DNA of 32,147 bases from Acidobacteriota bacterium (GCA_028749205.1 JAQULR010000018.1:1-32147), one strand, 5' to 3'; numbered from the stretch's first letter, positions 21,927 to 30,924 are shown. A program made the numbers and translations. The notes: generated by a model from the letters alone, not told the origin.

Positions 21927-23096
21927 ATGAGCCGAATTCTTCTTTTCACCGGGAAAGGCGGTACCGGTAAAACTACAGTTAGCGCGGCTACTGCTGTTCG
22001 TGCTGCTAAGCTTGGATATAAGACTTTGGTTATCAGCACTGATACAGCTCATAGCCTGGGAGACAGTCTTGAGAAAAAACTGGGTCCCGAACCAGTCAAG
22101 GTTTCCACCAGCCTCTGGGCCCAGGAATCAAACATACTCTACAACCTGGAAAAACACTGGGAAACCATTAAAAACTGGCTGACAGCCTTGATAGCCTGGC
22201 GTGGACTGGATGAGATAGTTGCTGAAGAAGTAGCCGTCTTACCCGGGATGGAGGAAATAGCTAACCTTTTCTGGGTCTATTATTATGATCAGGAAGAAGA
22301 ATACGACCTGGTGGTTGTTGACTGCGCCCCTACGGCCGAGTCGCTGCGTCTTCTTACTCTGCCGGAGGTGACCGGATGGTGGTTTAATAAATTGCTTCCT
22401 GTTGGACGGAAGTTAATGCCGATTGCCACCCCGGTTATGAGTAGGCTCACTGATATGCCCATACCCGATAAAGAAATTCTGGACAGTGCAGAAGAGCTTT
22501 TTTATCGCCTCGAAGCATTGAGAGTTCTACTAAGCGATCCGAAAAAGACCAGCATTCGTCTGCTGCTCAACCCGGAAAAAATGGTGATTAAAGAAGCCCA
22601 GCGGACCTATACTTATCTTAATCTCTATAGCTATCCAGTTGACGCCGTGGTTTGTAACCGGATTATCCCGGAGAAAGCCGATGGAGCTTACCTGGAAAAA
22701 TGGAAGAAGGCTCAATTAGATTATCTTCGTGATATTGAGGAGCGTTTCTCTCCCTTGCCAATTATGAAAGTGCTGCTTCTCGACAGCGAGGCCGTTGGGC
22801 TTAAAAAACTGGAAGAAGTAGGTGAATATCTTTATGGTGAAAAAGACCCAACCCAGGTGCTTTTTGAGGGACAGCCAATGACTATAGAACATAACGATGG
22901 TCGCTATATCCTGACCATTAAAATTCCTTTTGTTTCTAAAGCCGAGGTTTCTTTGTTGCGGAGTGGAGATGAGCTGATCATCACCATTGACAGCCAGAGG
23001 CGGAGTATTATGCTTCCTCAGGCACTTCTTGAAAGGCAGGTGAAAGAAGCCAGGTTCGACTCTGGCCGACTTCAGGTTATATTTGAAGCAGATTAA
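21927..23096 (+). CDS. ArsA/Get3-type ATPase with C-terminal HSP20-like domain
   Basis: 389 residues. The deviant Walker A FTGKGGTGKTT (Lys10 and Lys15) identifies a SIMIBI-class ATPase of the ArsA/GET3 group. Switch I is STDTAHSLGDSL (Asp is the catalytic residue of the family), and switch II is DCAPTAESLRLLTLPE, matching the DxAPTGxTLRLL signature with Ala-Glu for Gly-x. Residues about 316-389 form an alpha-crystallin-like beta-sandwich (KIPFVSKAEVSLLRSGDELI, then a final LQVIF), the ArsA_HSP20 arrangement. The zinc CxxC of eukaryotic Get3 and the metal-binding cysteines of arsenite pump ArsA are not evident, and no arsB or arsenic gene is nearby, so arsenite export is unlikely. A chaperone or targeting role is more plausible, though unproven. 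Confidence 0.88.
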   Translation: MSRILLFTGKGGTGKTTVSAATAVRAAKLGYKTLVISTDTAHSLGDSLEKKLGPEPVKVSTSLWAQESNILYNLEKHWETIKNWLTALIAWRGLDEIVAEEVAVLPGMEEIANLFWVYYYDQEEEYDLVVVDCAPTAESLRLLTLPEVTGWWFNKLLPVGRKLMPIATPVMSRLTDMPIPDKEILDSAEELFYRLEALRVLLSDPKKTSIRLLLNPEKMVIKEAQRTYTYLNLYSYPVDAVVCNRIIPEKADGAYLEKWKKAQLDYLRDIEERFSPLPIMKVLLLDSEAVGLKKLEEVGEYLYGEKDPTQVLFEGQPMTIEHNDGRYILTIKIPFVSKAEVSLLRSGDELIITIDSQRRSIMLPQALLERQVKEARFDSGRLQVIFEAD

Positions 23097-23136
23097 AGGG
23101 AATAGAAGAGTAAGCCTGGCAAAAACCTTACTAGCT

Positions 23137-23164
23137 ACCGGGGTTATTTGTAAATAATCCAGGT
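23137..23164. repeat. CTGGATTATT-type inverted repeat upstream of the GH18 gene
   Basis: ACCGGGGTTATTT (23137-23149) and AAATAATCCAGGT (23152-23164) pair along 13 positions with one mismatch and one G-T. It ends 13 bases before the chosen start at 23178, so it would lie within or directly next to the ribosome binding region. Confidence 0.6.
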
Positions 23165-23177
23165 TATGAGGTTACGT

Positions 23178-24398
23178 ATGAAAATGTCCAAAAAGAATCT
23201 AAAAGATGACCAACCTTCAAAAATAGTCCGGAAAATAAAGACCGGGATTTCTATTTTCTTTTTTATTGGTGCTGTTATGTTTCTGGCTGCTCTGTCCTGC
23301 ACTCAGGAAAGTAGCCAACAAAGAGGTCAGGATTTTGTTCCAAAAGAAAAAAAAGAAAAACCGTCTCCTTCTCAGACAAAATTATCCCGGGTAGTTATGG
23401 GCTATTATCCTGCCTGGAAAAGGTCAGAATTCTCTCACCACCTGATTGATTTTTCTAATCTGACCCATTTAGCTGAAGCTTTTACCAAGCCCGACTCTGA
23501 AGGTAATCTGGTTGTTGATGACTATTATCTCTATCCTGAGCTTATAGCCGAGGCCCACCGCCATTCGGTTAAGGTGATTATGAGCATCGGCGGCTGGGGC
23601 AACTGCGAGGGCTTCCCACCAACGGCTGCCTCTCCTGAAAAACGCCTCCGCTTCATTACCCAGGTGGTGGATTTCTGCCTGCAGTATGGCTATGACGGAG
23701 TGGACCTCGACTGGGAATTTGTTTCTAATGACCAGGAAAGAGAAAATTTCTCAGCTCTGGTTAGAGAACTCTCTGTTGCCTTAAAAGCCGAGAACCCCCC
23801 GCTTCTTCTGACCATGGCTACTCCCTCCGGGCCTTACTGGGGAAGATGGATTAGCTATGAAACGCTGCATCCTTATTTTGATTATATCGGATTTATGACT
23901 TATGATTATCACGGGCCCTGGAGCGACCATTCTGGCCATAACTCACCTCTCTTCACCTGCCAGAATGACCCTTGCGGTTCAGTTGATGATACCTTTAGCT
24001 ATGCTCTGATCAGAGAAATTCCGCTCGAAAAACTGCTGCTGGGAATTCCTTTCTTCGGCCGGTCGTTTAACACTGATGGTTTGTATAGATCTTCAAATAG
24101 GAGCGATTATTTCAATTATTCAGATATCCAGAAACTTCTGGCTTCAGGCTGGGAATATAATTGGGATTCCTGCAGCCAAGTGCCCTTTCTTCTTGACCCT
24201 TCCAAAACTACCTTGCTGTCTTTTGACGATGTCCGTTCGGTTTTCCAAAAATGCCGTTATGTTCTGGATAAAGGAGCAGCCGGTATCATTATCTGGGAGA
24301 TTACTGGTGACTGGCATAATGGAAAATCAGAACTTTTAGAAGCTGTCGGCAAATCCTTCAAAGGCGGCCTGGCAAAAGAGAAGATTTCGGAAAAATAG
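23178..24398 (+). CDS. GH18 family glycoside hydrolase, lipoprotein
   Basis: 406 residues from the ATG at 23178, which has GAGGT five bases upstream; an ATG at 23166 abuts the inverted repeat and is less likely. A basic N-terminus and hydrophobic segment lead to FLAALSC, a lipobox, then a charged linker. The GH18 TIM barrel follows: RVVMGYYPAWK (beta1), KVIMSIGGWG (beta3), YGYDGVDLDWEF, the DxxDxDxE motif whose last Glu is the acid/base, then GFMTYDYHGPWS and a late GAAGIIIWEITGD strand that carries the conserved Trp. All residues for substrate-assisted hydrolysis of N-acetylated glucosaminides are present. Target is chitin or other GlcNAc-containing glycans; the downstream amino-sugar genes support GlcNAc use. 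Confidence 0.9.
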   Translation: MKMSKKNLKDDQPSKIVRKIKTGISIFFFIGAVMFLAALSCTQESSQQRGQDFVPKEKKEKPSPSQTKLSRVVMGYYPAWKRSEFSHHLIDFSNLTHLAEAFTKPDSEGNLVVDDYYLYPELIAEAHRHSVKVIMSIGGWGNCEGFPPTAASPEKRLRFITQVVDFCLQYGYDGVDLDWEFVSNDQERENFSALVRELSVALKAENPPLLLTMATPSGPYWGRWISYETLHPYFDYIGFMTYDYHGPWSDHSGHNSPLFTCQNDPCGSVDDTFSYALIREIPLEKLLLGIPFFGRSFNTDGLYRSSNRSDYFNYSDIQKLLASGWEYNWDSCSQVPFLLDPSKTTLLSFDDVRSVFQKCRYVLDKGAAGIIIWEITGDWHNGKSELLEAVGKSFKGGLAKEKISEK

Positions 24399-24799
24399 AA
24401 ATAGAATAGGGCTGGTTAAACCCGGCCAAAACTATTTAGTTTATTCTAAAATTTTGTCCTCAGGTTTTTTAAGTGCCTTAATACCATAGCTCATGATTTG
24501 GCCAATTGAACGAATGAGAGAAATCAGGGTTGAATTAAAAATTCCATGAGGCCAGCCTTAAATTGACAGTCTTGGTGAAGACAGGAACACAGCTTTAAAA
24601 GGACTCCAATAAAAGAGATGAAAAAAATTCCTGAATTAGTGATAATTAGGAAAAGCTGGGAGAAGGTTCACTATTCTATTGTAGATGGATCAAGTTAGTC
24701 GAAATATCAGAAACACCAGGAGAGAAACCGGATCATTGCTCTTAAAATACGTTGGCTTCTTTATCAACAGCTTTAATAGATCTATAGGGAGAGGAGGCC
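24399..24799. other. Intergenic region between the GH18 and GH42 genes
   Basis: 400 bp. A weak hairpin GGCTGG...CCGGCC lies about 15 bases after the GH18 stop, possibly a terminator. The rest is AT-rich with no convincing open frame. The promoter of the GH42-led operon is expected here, but no clear -35/-10 pair was identified. Confidence 0.5.
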
Positions 24800-27139
24800 A
24801 TGACTAAAAAGAAAATCGTTTCCTCATTTCTGATAGCCTTATTTTTTAATTGCCTGTGGCTTTCTGCTTGGGCAGCTCTGGTTTCTGCCAGCCAAGATTG
24901 GCAGGCAGGCGGACAGGATAAACATCAAAATTTTTTCCCGGTATCTGTCTGGTACACCGGTGGTAAAGTCAGGGCTCCGATGATTGAGCCAGTCACAGAG
25001 AGCTCCCGGACTGAATGGAAAAAAGATCTGGAACAGATAAAAAAGTTAGGCTTTAACACGGTTCGCTGCTGGATTGAGTGGGCTTACAACGAAAAAGAAG
25101 AAAACCAGTACGATTTTTCCAGCCTCCAGCTTCTCACTGACCTGGCTGGTGAAGTTGGGCTTAGGGTTATTTGCCAGGTTTACATTGATTCAGCCCCGGA
25201 GTGGGTTGGCAAGAAATATCCAGAATCAGTCTTTGTGGCTTCCAATGACCTCAAGGTTCATTCCCAGTCTTCGCCCGGGTTTTGCTTCGACCATCCCGAG
25301 GTTCGAACAAAGATCTTAAATTTTTTCAGCCAGGCAGCCAGAGCAGTTAAAGACAAGCCAGCTTTTTATGGTTGGGATCTATGGAGCGAACCGCATATTA
25401 TTAACTGGTCGGAAGTCTATCATTTGGGAGATTTAAGATATGTGCAGTTTTGCTACTGCCCTTCGACCCAGGCCAGATTCAGAAACTGGCTTAAGGAAAA
25501 ATACGGAAGCATTGAAAAAGTTAACCAGGCCTGGCACCGGACCTTCCGTAATTTTGACCAAGTTGAACCACCGCGGTTTGGGACTATTCTAACCTATACT
25601 GATTATATTGACTGGCAAGAATTCATCTCAGACAAGCTGGCAGAAGACTTGAGGCTAAAAACTCAAGCAATAAAGAAAATTTTACCAGACTCAGTTGTAA
25701 CCAGTCATTCTGCTATTCCCGGGATTTTTAGCCGTCCCTCCTGGGATGGCACACCTGATGACCGTAAGATGAATGACAGCGTGGATTATTACGGTGTTTC
25801 TATCTATCCGAAACATGCTGGTGCCGTTAGACCCTGGACACCGTACTTTAGGTCAGCAGGTCTTGACTTTGCCCGGTCGATGTCCTGGAAGAAGGACGGT
25901 TTTTATGTGGGCGAGCTTCAGGCTGGCTATGGGGTCTTTGGAATGAAGGTCAGCCTTCCAGTAACCGCTCAGGATTTGCGGGACTGGATGTGGAGTATGG
26001 TGGCTTATGGAGCCAGGGCGATTAATATCTATGCTTATTATCCAATGAGTTCAGGATACGAAGCCGGTGGGTATGGGCTGGTGGAACTCGACGGCAAACT
26101 CACTCCAAGGGCAGAAGAAGCTGGTCAGATAGCTCAAGTAATTTCCAAAAATATGAGCCTGCTGCTTAAAGCCCATCCTCCAAAAGCCCAGATAGCCATC
26201 GTCTATAACCCGCTTTCTCATATGGTTGGCGGTCAGCAGACCTTTACCTCTGAAGGTCAGCCTATCGGTTACAACACTCTGAGTGAATCGCTTCAAGGAA
26301 TTCATCGGGCTTTCTTTGAGCAGGGGATAAAGGTTGATTTTCTTCATGCGAGCGACCTGAAGGACAGAGCCAGCCAGTATCGCCTGGTCATTGTGCCTTA
26401 TCCGGTGATGATTTCTCAGCCTTATGTTCGGGAATTGATTAAGTATGTAAGGGAAGGCGGAACCATGCTGACTGAGGCTCGCTGCGGCTGGATTGATGAA
26501 AAAGGCTTTGCCTTCCCGGTTATTCCCGGGGGAGGCCTGGATAAAGTTCTGGGCTGCCGGGAAATAAACCTCCTGCCGGTTCAAAAAACTGGAAAGATGA
26601 TAATCAGAGAGGCTCATCCTTCTTTACCCCGCCTGAAGACGGGTGAGGTTCTCGATACGGTTTTCTTCGAGGAGTTTTTTGAAATTACGGATAAAAAAGC
26701 TCAGGTTTTGGCCGAGAGTCAGGATGGAAGGCCGATGCTGGTACTATCTCCTTACGGAAAAGGACAGGCCCTCATCGCTGGTTCTTTCCTCGGGGCGGCC
26801 TATCACCACTTCGGAAACCAGAATAACGGAAAGTTTCTGACCGGGCTGGCTGACTGGCTGGGAATAAGGAGTCAGGCTGAAGTCAAAACGACCTCTAAAG
26901 ATTCAATGGTGGAAAACCGCTGGCTCCTGAGCCAGGATTACCAGCTTCTGTTTGTCTTTAACCGGAAAGAAGAAATAGCCAGAGCTGGGATTTCCTTTGA
27001 CCTTCCCTGGACGGGAGTAGAGATTAGAAACTTAGAAACTGAAGAAAAAGTTCCTTACACGATAAATAAGAACAAGGCCAGTTTTCAAATTGAACTCGGT
27101 CCCAGTCAAGTCAAGGTTTTTCTCCTTAGAAAAATTTGA
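24800..27139 (+). CDS. GH42-type beta-galactosidase-like glycoside hydrolase, exported
   Basis: 779 residues with a signal peptide (hydrophobic 7-30). Residues about 50-450 form a TIM barrel of the GH42/clan A type: GFNTVRCWIEWAYNEKE, CQVYIDSAPEWV, then YGWDLWSEPHI with acid/base Glu197 (second Glu position after Trp-Ser), and FYVGELQAGYG with nucleophile Glu372. A trimerisation-like domain with a Rossmann-type fold follows (AIVYNPLSHM, LVIVPYPVMI, GGTMLTEARCGW), then a C-terminal beta domain. Many GH42 enzymes are cytosolic, so export is notable. The usual activity is release of terminal beta-galactose; here another beta-linked sugar is possible. RBS AGAGGAGG. Likely first gene of an operon with ROK, SIS and MFS genes. 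Confidence 0.87.
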   Translation: MTKKKIVSSFLIALFFNCLWLSAWAALVSASQDWQAGGQDKHQNFFPVSVWYTGGKVRAPMIEPVTESSRTEWKKDLEQIKKLGFNTVRCWIEWAYNEKEENQYDFSSLQLLTDLAGEVGLRVICQVYIDSAPEWVGKKYPESVFVASNDLKVHSQSSPGFCFDHPEVRTKILNFFSQAARAVKDKPAFYGWDLWSEPHIINWSEVYHLGDLRYVQFCYCPSTQARFRNWLKEKYGSIEKVNQAWHRTFRNFDQVEPPRFGTILTYTDYIDWQEFISDKLAEDLRLKTQAIKKILPDSVVTSHSAIPGIFSRPSWDGTPDDRKMNDSVDYYGVSIYPKHAGAVRPWTPYFRSAGLDFARSMSWKKDGFYVGELQAGYGVFGMKVSLPVTAQDLRDWMWSMVAYGARAINIYAYYPMSSGYEAGGYGLVELDGKLTPRAEEAGQIAQVISKNMSLLLKAHPPKAQIAIVYNPLSHMVGGQQTFTSEGQPIGYNTLSESLQGIHRAFFEQGIKVDFLHASDLKDRASQYRLVIVPYPVMISQPYVRELIKYVREGGTMLTEARCGWIDEKGFAFPVIPGGGLDKVLGCREINLLPVQKTGKMIIREAHPSLPRLKTGEVLDTVFFEEFFEITDKKAQVLAESQDGRPMLVLSPYGKGQALIAGSFLGAAYHHFGNQNNGKFLTGLADWLGIRSQAEVKTTSKDSMVENRWLLSQDYQLLFVFNRKEEIARAGISFDLPWTGVEIRNLETEEKVPYTINKNKASFQIELGPSQVKVFLLRKI

Positions 27140-27171
27140 GGTAAGAAAACATAAAAGGGGGCAAAAAAATA

Positions 27172-28188
27172 ATGGTTAAAAAAACCAGGAAAGCCGACCA
27201 GAAAGAAAAAACTTTTCTAGGGGCCATTGATCTTGGCGGTACCAAAATAGGCTCAGCTCTTTTTACCTCCGGCGGCCGGCCGGCTTTCAGGGCAAAAGTT
27301 CTGGTGGATAGCAGAGGAGGGCAGGAGGTAGTGGAACAAATCATCCTCCTCTATTACCAGCTGGAGGCTGAGGCCCGGGCTAAAAAAGGCCGGCTCCTGG
27401 CAGTTGGTCTTGGTGTACCGGGCGTGGTAAAACCAGGCAGCGGATTGGTCTGGGCTCCCAACATTAAAGGATGGAAAAATCTTCAGCTCCTGAAGTGTCT
27501 TAAAAAAGAAATAAAATGCCCCATTTCTGTAGTTAGCGACCGCACCGCTTATCTTTTGGGGGAGGCCTGGAAGGGTGCCGCCAAGGGTAGAAGAAACATT
27601 ATTTACCTGGCCGTAGGAACCGGCATAGGGGCCGGGATAATGGCTGAAGGCCAGGTTATTCACGGTGAGGGTGATTTAGCCGGAGCGGTCGGCTGGATGG
27701 CCTTAAACAGAGACTTCAAAAGAGGATACCGACAGGTTGGTTGTTTTGAATGGGAAGCTTCAGGGAGAGCTTTGGCCAGGAAAGCCCGCCTTTTTATTAA
27801 ATCATGCCCAGAAACTTTTATCAGCTCGGGAAAAGACAGCGGATCCGATAAAAACGAGGTGGAAATTGTTTGCCAGGCAGCTCGAAGGGGCCAGTCGGAA
27901 GCAGTTAAGCTGGTCGAAGAGATTCAGGATTATTTAGCCATGGGCGTGGCCAATCTAATCTCAGCTTTTAATCCGGAGGTAGTGATTTTGGGCGGGGGGC
28001 TTTTTCAATCACCTGACCTTTTCTTCGAGCCTCTCCAGAAAAAATTCAGACGCTGGGCTCAACCCTTAGCTGCCAGCAGTGTTAAACTGGTGCTCTCAGC
28101 TTTAGGTCAGGAAGCGGCCCTTTATGGTTGTGCCCGCTCGGCCTGGCTGGGGATTCAAGAAAAGATGGCCAGGAAAGGTCAAGGTTGA
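27172..28188 (+). CDS. ROK family sugar kinase lacking the zinc motif
   Basis: 338 residues. Predicted to phosphorylate a sugar, by context glucose, mannose or an N-acetylated hexosamine. The N-terminal phosphate loop FLGAIDLGGTKIGSALF is typical ROK; catalytic Asp is in VVSDRTAYLLGEAW (usually NDANAAA), and LAVGTGIGAGIMAEGQVIHG, the second phosphate loop, is well kept. The ROK zinc site normally has a His in GH and three Cys in CxCGxxGCxE; here His is Trp (AVGWMAL) and only the last Cys remains (VGCFEW). The start codon ATG at 27172 lies 32 bp after the GH42 stop, with a weak GGGGG site. C-terminal NPEVVILGGGLFQS is conserved. Either a kinase that has lost zinc or a changed function. Confidence 0.85.
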   Translation: MVKKTRKADQKEKTFLGAIDLGGTKIGSALFTSGGRPAFRAKVLVDSRGGQEVVEQIILLYYQLEAEARAKKGRLLAVGLGVPGVVKPGSGLVWAPNIKGWKNLQLLKCLKKEIKCPISVVSDRTAYLLGEAWKGAAKGRRNIIYLAVGTGIGAGIMAEGQVIHGEGDLAGAVGWMALNRDFKRGYRQVGCFEWEASGRALARKARLFIKSCPETFISSGKDSGSDKNEVEIVCQAARRGQSEAVKLVEEIQDYLAMGVANLISAFNPEVVILGGGLFQSPDLFFEPLQKKFRRWAQPLAASSVKLVLSALGQEAALYGCARSAWLGIQEKMARKGQG

Positions 28189-28291
28189 GAAAAGAGCTTT
28201 TTTGATTGAGGCAGGTAAATCATGCTTGAAGGAAAATAAACCTTGAAAAGCCGGTCGCTTAAAAAAGAAAAGGTAATAAAGGAGTGATTAG

Positions 28292-29137
28292 ATGTCTGCA
28301 GAAAAATATTTACTAAAAATTCAGGCCATAATTTCCAGGATTCAAAAAACTCAGCAGAAAAAGATAATCAAGGCAGGCCAGCTAATTGCCGAAGCCATAG
28401 CTTCTCAAAACCGGGTGTATCTTTTCGGCAGCGGCCATTCGGTGATTCCGGTGATGGATGTTTTCCCCCGCTATGGAAGCTATGTTGGTTTCTACCCGCT
28501 CTACGACCCGAGGTTGATGTGGCACAGTGTCATAGGTCCTGGGGGAGCCAGAGAGTTACTCTGGATAGAAAGACAGGAGGGCTATGCCAAAGTTTTTCTC
28601 CAGAGCTACTTGTTGGAACCAGGTGATATCCTGATTGTTTTTTCCCACGGTGGACGGAATGCTGCTCCGCTTGAAGTTGCCCTGGAAGCCAAAACCAGGG
28701 GGCTAAAAATCATCAGTGTTTCCAGCCATAAGAATATGAAGATTTCTAAGCCTTCGCATTCTTCCGGGAAATTTTTATCGCAGGTAGCTGATGTAGCTAT
28801 AGATAATTGTGTTCCACCAGAGGATGCCCTGGTTGAGGTGGGCCAACCAGAAAAAATTTCAGCCGGCTCAACTGTAGCCGCGGTTTCTGTAGCCATGGCC
28901 CTGGTGGCGGAAGCTGGAGCTATCCTGGCCAGTCGGGGAAAATTACCGCCCACTTTTGTTTCTCCGAATGTTTCTGGAGTGGCCCTTGACCATAACGACT
29001 GGGTATATCAGGCGTTTACTGAATTCTATTACAGCCGGCGAGTGAAAAAAGACCCGAATGAAATGTCTTCATCGGCGACTCAGGGAGTTAGACCAGCCAA
29101 AGCTTGCAGTAAGACAACTAACAAAAAAACCAAATAA
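28292..29137 (+). CDS. SIS-domain sugar isomerase/phosphosugar-binding protein (UPF0309-like)
   Basis: 281 residues. The SIS fold carries YLFGSGHSVIPVMDVFPRYG (phosphate-binding loop), LEPGDILIVFSHGGRNAAPLEVA, with the typical serine-rich second loop, LKIISVSSHKN and DVAIDNCVPPEDALVEV, and an N-terminal helix (residues 4-35). It resembles the UPF0309/SIS_2 group of sugar isomerase domain proteins. Probably handles a phosphosugar made by the ROK kinase, for example as an aldose-ketose isomerase or deaminase-like enzyme. Start ATG has AAAGGAG upstream. The basic C-terminal tail (about 40 residues after RRVKKD) is low-complexity and likely disordered. Confidence 0.85.
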   Translation: MSAEKYLLKIQAIISRIQKTQQKKIIKAGQLIAEAIASQNRVYLFGSGHSVIPVMDVFPRYGSYVGFYPLYDPRLMWHSVIGPGGARELLWIERQEGYAKVFLQSYLLEPGDILIVFSHGGRNAAPLEVALEAKTRGLKIISVSSHKNMKISKPSHSSGKFLSQVADVAIDNCVPPEDALVEVGQPEKISAGSTVAAVSVAMALVAEAGAILASRGKLPPTFVSPNVSGVALDHNDWVYQAFTEFYYSRRVKKDPNEMSSSATQGVRPAKACSKTTNKKTK

Positions 29138-29504
29138 AAAATGCTAAGGGTAAACATCTTTATTTATATGATCCAGTTGGGTAGAGGAAGCTATTCTTGC
29201 TCTCCGTACCCCAAGGTGACAATCCTTTTGGTTCCTTCCGGGGCCAAAGCCGATTCTTGGAATAATGTCCTGGTGGACATCTTTTTTTCCTGGAGACGAA
29301 ATCCAAGTAGGAGAAGGAGAGAAGAGCACCAATTGTTGGAATAGGGCTTTGAGTACTTTCCAGGATATCTGGTTTCGCTTCCGCTACGGTAGCTTTAACC
29401 TAAGCATATACACCCATCCCAGAGATTGCCTATTTAGAGACATTTTTGCAGTTGATTTGACTTTCAGATAAATTAGTTTTTATGAAGGAAGAAAGGAGAT
29501 GAAG
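29138..29504. other. Intergenic region, possible decayed gene on the minus strand
   Basis: About 365 bp with no convincing gene. A minus-strand stretch near 29208-29288 reads STRTLFQESALAPEGTKRIV then TLGYGEQE and stops; it is protein-like but too short to identify, and its reading frames are broken further on. The ribosome binding site AAAGGAG of the MFS gene is at 29492-29498. Confidence 0.35.
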
Positions 29505-30701
29505 ATGGAAATTAACTCGGATTCTTACAAAGTTCCTTTAAACTCAAGTGAACGAACTCTGACCATCAAGCTGACCGCTGCCAGCTCAGCCGGAATCTTT
29601 GTTTTCGGCATTGTTATGGCCATTCTTGGTGCCATTCTTCCCCAACTTTTTTCCAACCTGAATATGCAGCCAGCCCAGGCTGGCAATCTTTTCTTTTTTA
29701 TGAATCTGGGAATGCTGGTGGCTTCGTTGTTATTTGGTCCGGTTGTTGACCGGTTTGGTTTTAAGCTGTTCCTTTCTTGGAGTGCCCTGGTGGTCGGTCT
29801 GTCTTTTACCGGCCTGGCTTTTTCGTCGAATTACAATCTGGTTTTGATTTCAGTAGTCTTTCTTGGTCTGGCCGGGGGAGTTCTTAACGGAGGAAGTAAT
29901 GCCCTGGTTAGTGACCTCCATCCGGAACGCCGAGCCGCCGCCCTTAATTTTTTAGGGATATTTTTCGGTTTTGGGGCCATGCTGATTCCCCTGATTATCG
30001 GCAGCTTCTTGAAGCAGTTGGGTCTCCGGCTGGTAATTTTGATTGCTGCCGGGCTGAGTCTGATACCTTTCATTCTCTTTTCTGTTTTCAGTTTTCCTAA
30101 ACCTAAGCAAGCCCAGGGCTTTCCCTTAAAAGATCTCAGAAAAATTATTAGCTCTGGCCTTCTCTGGTTGGCGGCTTTTATTTTATTTTTTGAATCTGGT
30201 AATGAATTTTCTGTGGGTGGCTGGCTAAGCAGTTATTTTCAAGAAAAGTTTAACTTCAGTCTGAGCCACTCAGCCCTGATTCTTTCTGGCTACTGGTTCT
30301 TTCTAATGCTGGGCCGGTTGTTTTACCCCAGGATTAATAGAGTGCTAAAAAGAGAGTCCATAGTGCTGGCCAGCGTCGTTGTTTCGCTCATTTCTGTGGT
30401 TGGCTTGATTTTTTGTCCGGTGAAATGGCTGGCAGTAATTTTTGCTTGGCTGATTGGGCTTGGCCTGGCGGCCATCTATCCTACTACTCTGTCTGTTATA
30501 GGGGAAGCCTTCCCGACTTTTTCTGGAACGGCTTTTTCTCTGGGTATCAGCACCGGACTGGTCGGCGGGATGATTTCCCCCTGGCTTGTTGGCCGAATAA
30601 GTCAGAACCATTCTTTACAGACTGCGTTACTGGTTCCTCTTTTTAATTTAGTGATGATCTTTATTCTCCAGTTATTTCTGAAGAAAAAAATAAAAGCCTG
30701 A
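29505..30701 (+). CDS. MFS transporter, sugar (FHS/fucose permease-like)
   Basis: 398 residues with 12 hydrophobic segments in two bundles of six, split by a loop around residues 195-210. The helix 2-3 loop carries GPVVDRFGFKLFL, the MFS signature (normally G-x-x-x-D-R-x-G-R). N-terminal SSAGIFVFGIVMAILGAILP and NGGSNALVSDL match the FHS sugar:proton symporter group (L-fucose, galactose, glucose). ATG at 29505 was chosen because AAAGGAG is six bases upstream; the ATG at 29499 directly abuts that site. With GH42, ROK and SIS genes upstream, uptake of the released sugar is its likely role. Confidence 0.88.
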   Translation: MEINSDSYKVPLNSSERTLTIKLTAASSAGIFVFGIVMAILGAILPQLFSNLNMQPAQAGNLFFFMNLGMLVASLLFGPVVDRFGFKLFLSWSALVVGLSFTGLAFSSNYNLVLISVVFLGLAGGVLNGGSNALVSDLHPERRAAALNFLGIFFGFGAMLIPLIIGSFLKQLGLRLVILIAAGLSLIPFILFSVFSFPKPKQAQGFPLKDLRKIISSGLLWLAAFILFFESGNEFSVGGWLSSYFQEKFNFSLSHSALILSGYWFFLMLGRLFYPRINRVLKRESIVLASVVVSLISVVGLIFCPVKWLAVIFAWLIGLGLAAIYPTTLSVIGEAFPTFSGTAFSLGISTGLVGGMISPWLVGRISQNHSLQTALLVPLFNLVMIFILQLFLKKKIKA

Positions 30702-30715
30702 GAGAAGCTGGTTAG

Positions 30716-30901
30716 GAATGGCCAGAAGAAAGAGCCATAGTTGCTTTAAATCCAGATGGTCTTAGGGAGGTTTACAAATACCGGGCAGCCGAAGTTAAAG
30801 CCATCACCAGTCCAGAGGTTAAAAAGATAATTGCCAGAAGGAATATCAAGCTCCTGAATTACCGGGACCTCAGGGAGCTGGGGAGGATCAAGGTCCAGTA
30901 A
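30716..30901 (+). pseudogene. Orphan C-terminal gene remnant, family unknown
   Basis: 61 open codons from directly after a TAG to a TAA, with no ATG, GTG or TTG in frame. The translation is clearly protein-like: WPEERAIVALNPDGLREVYK, YRAAEVKAITSPEVKKII, then NIKLLNYRDLRELGRIKV. It lies between the sugar transporter and nagA, so it could be the end of another amino-sugar enzyme. I do not recognise the family with certainty. Confidence 0.55.
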
Positions 30902-30924
30902 GAATGAGCCTGTCAGTTCAGATG

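Noticed and set aside
21927-23096. Arsenite pump ATPase (arsA)
   Set aside because: No arsenite-binding cysteines were seen, no arsB/arsD/arsR is nearby, and the HSP20-like tail points to a different role.
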